DNA of 64,000 bases from Gilliamella sp. wkB178. GTDB taxonomy: Bacteria; Pseudomonadota; Gammaproteobacteria; Enterobacterales; Orbaceae. Under the pieces are notes generated by a model. It worked only from the letters and a program-made list of their open reading frames with translations, had not been told where the DNA came from and made no database searches. The position numbers were made by a program, and so were the translations under genes. Below, one piece after another: positions 60,811 through 64,000 of this stretch. The stretch is from positions 1 to 64,000 of the forward strand of contig NZ_LZGK01000011.1 of assembly GCF_001690705.1 (NCBI RefSeq). Direction: 5' to 3'. Each line of letters opens with the position of its first letter. The stretch's first letter is position 1.

Positions 60811-61061
60811 TTTTTTGCTAAGTTATTTAATTACTACTGTTTAAATAATAGCAAATGTTTTTTATAAATAAAATCAACTCATAAAACAAACGCAAGAAAA
60901 GCTAAAATTTAGTACTAATAACATTAAATCACACAACTTACATCCACAAATAAATCCCAATATTAACAATTATGGCAACTTTAATAACACCAAACAGCAG
61001 TAAACATTTTTTCACCACCTAGCTATTTTTTTACAGTATTTTTATTGAACTTAAAATTATA

Positions 61062-61081
61062 TACTGTATATTTATACAGGT
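61062..61081. promoter_or_regulatory. LexA (SOS) box upstream of umuDC
   Basis: TACTGTATATTTATACAGGT contains the CTGT-N8-ACAG core with an AT-rich centre, matching the gammaproteobacterial LexA consensus at all core positions. It lies 67 bp upstream of the umuD start. DNA-damage induction of umuDC is expected. Confidence 0.92.
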
Positions 61082-61148
61082 TAATAAGTTTTACCGCGAA
61101 GATTGCCCTCCAAGCAATAATTTTTTAGTCAATTTAAGGAGATCTTTC

Positions 61149-61583
61149 TTGAATAAAAGTTGTATGGTACTTGGATTTGTTGACGTTAATGTCAAAAATT
61201 ATTTACCTTGGGTCGACGTCCCTGTTAGAGCCGGGTTCCCCTCGCCCGCGGATGATTATTTAGAAGCTAAACTAGATCTAACCGAACATTTAATTAAACA
61301 CCCCAGCGCCACCTATTACATTAAAGCCATGGGCGATTCAATGATTGATTATGGTATTTATAGCGGTGATTTATTAGTGGTCGATCGCTCATTAACGCCT
61401 AAAATAGACGATATTGTGATTGCCGCGGTTGATGGCGAACTAACTTGTAAATGCTTAGGCATAATTGATGGGCAACATCATTTGCTGGCCGGCAATGCCC
61501 TCTATGCGCCAATTTCATTAGTTGGTAAACAAGTCCATATTTGGGGTGTAGTTATCCACACCATTCACTCTTTACGCAAGTGA
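61149..61583 (+). CDS. umuD: UmuD, SOS-response LexA-like self-cleaving polymerase V subunit (TTG start)
   Basis: The 144-residue protein matches UmuD. The cleavage site is Ala28-Gly29 in RAGFPSPADDY, where E. coli UmuD has Cys-Gly and LexA has Ala-Gly. Ser64 (AMGDSMID) and Lys101 (AVDGELTCKC) form the catalytic dyad. I assign TTG 61149 as start because AAGGAG lies 7 nt upstream; the next ATG (61164) is 22 nt from it. After RecA-stimulated cleavage UmuD' joins UmuC as Pol V. Confidence 0.93.
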   Translation: MNKSCMVLGFVDVNVKNYLPWVDVPVRAGFPSPADDYLEAKLDLTEHLIKHPSATYYIKAMGDSMIDYGIYSGDLLVVDRSLTPKIDDIVIAAVDGELTCKCLGIIDGQHHLLAGNALYAPISLVGKQVHIWGVVIHTIHSLRK

Positions 61584-61591
61584 GGCTGTTG

Positions 61592-62857
61592 ATGATTGGC
61601 TTAATCGATTGCAATAACTTTTATGCTTCTTGTGAACGAGTATTTAATCCCAAATTAGAAGGCCAACCCATTGGCATTTTATCCAACAATGATGGTTGCG
61701 TCATCGCCCGCTCTAACGAATTAAAACCACTAGTCCCAATGGGGATGCCTGCCTACCAAATTCAACCCAAAATTCGCAAACAAATTACCTTACTCAGTTC
61801 CAATTATGAACTCTATGGTGACATGAGCCAACGGGTATTTGACACCGTGCGCAACTATACGGCCAACATTGAGCCCTACTCGATTGATGAAGCCTTTATA
61901 CAATTAGACGGATTTAGCGACATCCCTGATCATTGTCAAAAATTAAGGGCAATAGTTAAACGCGACACCGGGATCCCCGTTAGTATTGGCGTTGCCTCCA
62001 CGCGAACTTTGGCAAAATTAGCTAATCATATCGCCAAAAAACAAGTTATTCATCAAGGCGTTTACTGCTTGGCAACCAATACAACCTCATTTATTGACAC
62101 CTTAAAAGCCCATGCCATTGATGAAGTTTGGGGCGTCGGCCGCCGCATTGCCGAAAAATTACAAACTTTAGGCATACACAGTGCTTGGGATTTACACCAA
62201 GCCGATCTAAAACAAATTAGGCAACAATTTTCCGTAGTTCTAGAGCGGACTGTCTTAGAATTACGTGGCATTGCCTGCATTGAATTAGATGATTTAGCCA
62301 CGCCCAAAAAAAATATCATGACCTCGCGTAGTTTTGGCCGTTTAACCGGTGACTTATTTGACTTGCAAGAAGCAATTCGCATGCACGCCTGCCGTGGTGC
62401 CGAAAAACTCCGACGGCAACAATCCGTCGCCAATGCCGTAGCGATCTTTTTAAAGACGAATCATTTTCGTAAAGACTTAAACCAATACCACCCATCAATA
62501 GTCGTTCCCCTTGCGGTTGCTACTGATGATTCGCGGTTAATCGTTCACGCCGCCCAAAAAGGCTTGCAAGCAATTTATAAAAAAGGATATCTATTTATGA
62601 AAGCCGGAGTAATGTTATTGGATCTAAAAGCCAAAAACAGTAATTCGCAATACGATTTATTCACCGACGAATCAACAGTTACATGGCAACAAAAAAATGA
62701 CCAATTAATGCAAACAATAGATAACATTAATCGCAAAATGGGCAAAAACACTATCCAACTAGGTGGAACACAACCACAAGCACCTTGGCAAATAAAACGC
62801 CAACTACTCAGCCAACGTTACACCACCCGTTGGGACGAGTTGCCATTGGTGAAATAA
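61592..62857 (+). CDS. umuC: DNA polymerase V catalytic subunit UmuC
   Basis: The 421-residue Y-family polymerase has the catalytic segments IGLIDCNNFYASCERVFNP (Asp6) and PYSIDEAFIQLDGF (Asp-Glu pair). NNDGCVIARSNELK, a helix-hairpin-helix (VWGVGRRIAEKLQTLGI) and a little-finger domain follow. Pol V performs error-prone translesion synthesis. ATG 61592 follows the umuD stop by 8 bp with GAGG 6 nt upstream. An upstream start at 61541 would overlap umuD. Confidence 0.95.
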   Translation: MIGLIDCNNFYASCERVFNPKLEGQPIGILSNNDGCVIARSNELKPLVPMGMPAYQIQPKIRKQITLLSSNYELYGDMSQRVFDTVRNYTANIEPYSIDEAFIQLDGFSDIPDHCQKLRAIVKRDTGIPVSIGVASTRTLAKLANHIAKKQVIHQGVYCLATNTTSFIDTLKAHAIDEVWGVGRRIAEKLQTLGIHSAWDLHQADLKQIRQQFSVVLERTVLELRGIACIELDDLATPKKNIMTSRSFGRLTGDLFDLQEAIRMHACRGAEKLRRQQSVANAVAIFLKTNHFRKDLNQYHPSIVVPLAVATDDSRLIVHAAQKGLQAIYKKGYLFMKAGVMLLDLKAKNSNSQYDLFTDESTVTWQQKNDQLMQTIDNINRKMGKNTIQLGGTQPQAPWQIKRQLLSQRYTTRWDELPLVK

Positions 62858-62966
62858 ATGAACCACTAACACTAGCAATAACGCGAATCGTTCTTTATTT
62901 AACTTATTTGTTTAAATTCACTATTGTAGTAGTATCAAGCCTAAATTATAACTAATATTAAGTCGA

Positions 62967-63008
62967 TTTTTATACGCAAACATACCCTTCTCAGGAAACA
63001 TCTTGACA
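62967..63008 (+). repeat. 42-bp dispersed repeat, copy C
   Basis: It is identical to copy D at 63314-63355 except for one base near the 3' end (TTGACA versus TTAACA). It shares the core CTTCTCAGGAAACATCTT with copies A and B. Copies C and D are direct repeats that bracket the structured GC-rich segment. Confidence 0.9.
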
Positions 63009-63039
63009 TAGATTATTGTGATTTTATTATTTGAATTCG

Positions 63040-63250
63040 TTAGGTTTCGAGCGTTTTATGGTTGGGTGTTGGTTTTTATTCCCCCGCTTAAGTGGTGCCG
63101 AGGGAGGTAATTGGCATAGAACAGCCGGCAGGAAGCCGGGTGAGCCGTGGGCGCACATGGAGGTGCGATACGCGGCGGTTCGTTAAGTGCCAATTAGCGA
63201 GCGAGGGTAGTCACGCAGTGACCACTACTTCCCGCGGGGTGTGGGGAGAT
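63040..63250 (+). ncRNA. Predicted structured RNA in a GC-rich non-coding segment
   Basis: No reading frame is convincing, but the sequence shows nested complementarity: CCCCGC (63082-63087) with GCGGGG (63234-63239), AGTGGT (63091-63096) with ACCACT (63221-63226), and TAATTGGCA (63108-63116) with TGCCAATTA (63188-63196). Inside are hairpins CCGGC/GCCGG (63125-63139), GCCGTG/CGCGGC (63144-63176) and CGCAC/GTGCG (63152-63167). GC content is clearly above that of the flanks. Strand is uncertain. GAGCCG...CGGTTC recalls the base of group II intron domain V, but the rest of domain V does not fit. The family is not recognised. Confidence 0.5.
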
Positions 63251-63251
63251 T

Positions 63252-63283
63252 GTTAAGAGGGATTCACACCAATCCCTCTTAAC
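63252..63283. repeat. Perfect 13-bp inverted repeat (hairpin)
   Basis: GTTAAGAGGGATT and AATCCCTCTTAAC form a perfect 13-bp stem with a 6-nt loop CACACC. It lies just 3' of the structured segment. There is no T-run on either side, so it is not a standard terminator. It could be a protein-binding site or part of the same RNA element. Confidence 0.8.
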
Positions 63284-63313
63284 GCCTAAGCGGCAGCGTG
63301 ACTAATGAGCCAA

Positions 63314-63355
63314 TTTTTATACGCAAACATACCCTTCTCAGGAAACATCTTAACA
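63314..63355 (+). repeat. 42-bp dispersed repeat, copy D
   Basis: This direct repeat of copy C (41 of 42 bases identical) closes the bracketed segment. It is followed within 5 bp by the bidirectional terminator. Confidence 0.9.
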
Positions 63356-63357
63356 AA

Positions 63358-63391
63358 CATAAAAGTGCCAGCGCTGTGGCTGGCATTTTTA
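63358..63391 (-). terminator. Bidirectional terminator
   Basis: The stem TGCCAG / CTGGCA with loop CGCTGTGG is flanked by AAAA on the left and TTTTT on the right. It can act on the plus strand (for the structured RNA, if transcribed that way) and, less strongly, on the minus strand for the adhesin gene ending at 63492. Confidence 0.75.
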
Positions 63392-63464
63392 AAAAGCGGC
63401 TCGGGTTGCCCCTGCCGCTGCAACCGTCCTGTTGCTGCTTAACCCTTATTAAACACCCGCGACT

Positions 63465-63499
63465 TAAGGATTAAGGACTAAGAACTAAGGACTAAGGAT
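63465..63499. repeat. 7-bp tandem repeat at the end of the surface-protein gene
   Basis: Five consecutive heptamers read TAAGGAT, TAAGGAC, TAAGAAC, TAAGGAC and TAAGGAT. The last copy covers the stop codon and final codon of the minus-strand gene at 63492. As 7 is not a multiple of 3, changes in copy number at the inner edge could alter the C-terminus. Confidence 0.8.
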
Positions 63500-64000
63500 A
63501 GGCGCAAACCGCTTCGCCTCCGCTTATGGTGTTGGAGTCGCCGAGGATCGAGTAGACACCGAACTGGCGCGAACCGTCGCTATCGCTTGTCAAGTGATAG
63601 CTGCCGACGAAGCCGGCGGCTTCGCCATACTCGAGTATGGCGCCCCATTCGGCGAACAAACCAGCACCAATATTACGTTGGTAATAATTACCATCTGATG
63701 ACGGCGTGGCGACTGGCCAAGGATTACTTTGACACCAAGAGTCAACACACACCGCATTAGTTAAGTCTTTGACCTGGGGTAGACGGTAACCACCGCCTAA
63801 ACTACTACACCAGGATGATTGGTTAGGATAAGTATCATATTTATTTCCGCGGGTGACGAACCAATGCTGTAACTTAAAACCATATTTTAATACCTCGTTA
63901 TTACTACTATCTTTACCGACTAACACGAATGTCTGTGGCAAAGTGGGTCTAGCAATACTACCCGGTGAGGCTGATTGTTGTTGGGCTGCTGTTGCCGCCG
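63492..64000 (-). CDS. C-terminal end of a large surface protein with lectin-like domain (partial)
   Basis: The frame is open to the window edge, so only the last 168 or so residues are seen. An Ala/Gln/Ser-rich segment is followed by LPQTFVLVGKDSSNNEVLKY, HWFVTRGNK, WCSSLGGGYRLPQVKDLTNA and GGEAVCAYP at the end. The cysteine spacing and the RLP-V-DL motif resemble the C-type-lectin-like or FISUMP-type tip domains of intimin/invasin-like adhesins. A TTG at 63941 is internal, not a start. GC content is higher than in most of the window, as is common for horizontally acquired adhesins. Confidence 0.8.
   Translation of the reverse strand, partial: AATAAQQQSASPGSIARPTLPQTFVLVGKDSSNNEVLKYGFKLQHWFVTRGNKYDTYPNQSSWCSSLGGGYRLPQVKDLTNAVCVDSWCQSNPWPVATPSSDGNYYQRNIGAGLFAEWGAILEYGEAAGFVGSYHLTSDSDGSRQFGVYSILGDSNTISGGEAVCAYP

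Noticed and set aside
63142-63181. Group II intron domain V
   Set aside because: GAGCCG and CGGTTC could form the lower stem, but the length is 40 nt instead of 34, the loop is not GNRA, and neither the intron 5' GUGYG end nor a reverse transcriptase was seen. A covariance search would settle it.
63492-64000. Target protein of a diversity-generating retroelement
   Set aside because: The lectin-like C-terminus is suggestive, but no template repeat or reverse transcriptase gene is present in the window and no adenine-biased variable region was evident.

Overview
The window is an AT-rich gammaproteobacterial chromosome segment. Gene order and protein sequences point to that class: thrS-infC-rpmI-rplT-pheM-pheST-ihfA, yohJK-sanA, artPIQM, uvrC-pgsA with tRNA-Leu and tRNA-Gly, and yhiI-rbbA-yhhJ all have enterobacterial counterparts. 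The low GC, the sugar-uptake and oxidoreductase cargo and the adhesin tail at the right edge would suit Orbaceae (Gilliamella-like gut symbionts). That placement is an inference from memory; no database search was possible.

Layout. 1-905 is gene-free except for one copy of a 42-bp dispersed repeat. 906-10428, on the minus strand, is core information processing: rlhA, 4.5S RNA, ihfA, pheT, pheS, the pheM leader peptide with its attenuator, rplT, rpmI, infC (AUU start) and thrS with a tRNA-mimic-like operator hairpin. 10703-24030 is mixed core: a lipoprotein, recO, a Na+/H+ antiporter, ubiT, sbcB, yohJ-yohK-sanA, the arginine transporter artPIQM, uvrC, pgsA and two tRNAs. 24031-24839 is decayed sequence holding a LysR regulator remnant.

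24840-31664 is an operon for mannose-containing glycosides: ROK sugar kinase, mannonate dehydratase, GH38 alpha-mannosidase and GPH-family symporter. 31864-41759 carries a TPM-domain membrane protein, MFS and DMT exporters, regulators, an NAD-dependent epimerase/reductase with a divergent TetR gene and a palindromic operator, a possible toxin-immunity protein and a PH-like membrane protein. 41811-45213 is a MetNIQ-type ABC importer with a DUF169 protein inside the operon. 45430-55694 holds an oxidoreductase operon (SDR, CMD, aldo/keto reductase, cupin) with a divergent LysR gene, a Tat-exported flavodoxin, AraC and ArsR-type regulators, two MFS exporters and an alpha/beta hydrolase that lacks its nucleophilic serine. 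55734-60755 is the yhiI-rbbA-yhhJ export system. 61149-62857 is umuDC behind a clear LexA box.

The right end (62858-64000) is the most unusual part. Two almost identical 42-bp direct repeats bracket about 305 bp of GC-rich, non-coding DNA. This DNA can fold into a nested multi-helix RNA followed by a perfect 13-bp hairpin. A bidirectional terminator and the C-terminal, lectin-like end of a large surface protein that runs off the window lie beyond it. The same 42-bp repeat occurs at 404-445 and, inverted, at 17983-18023.
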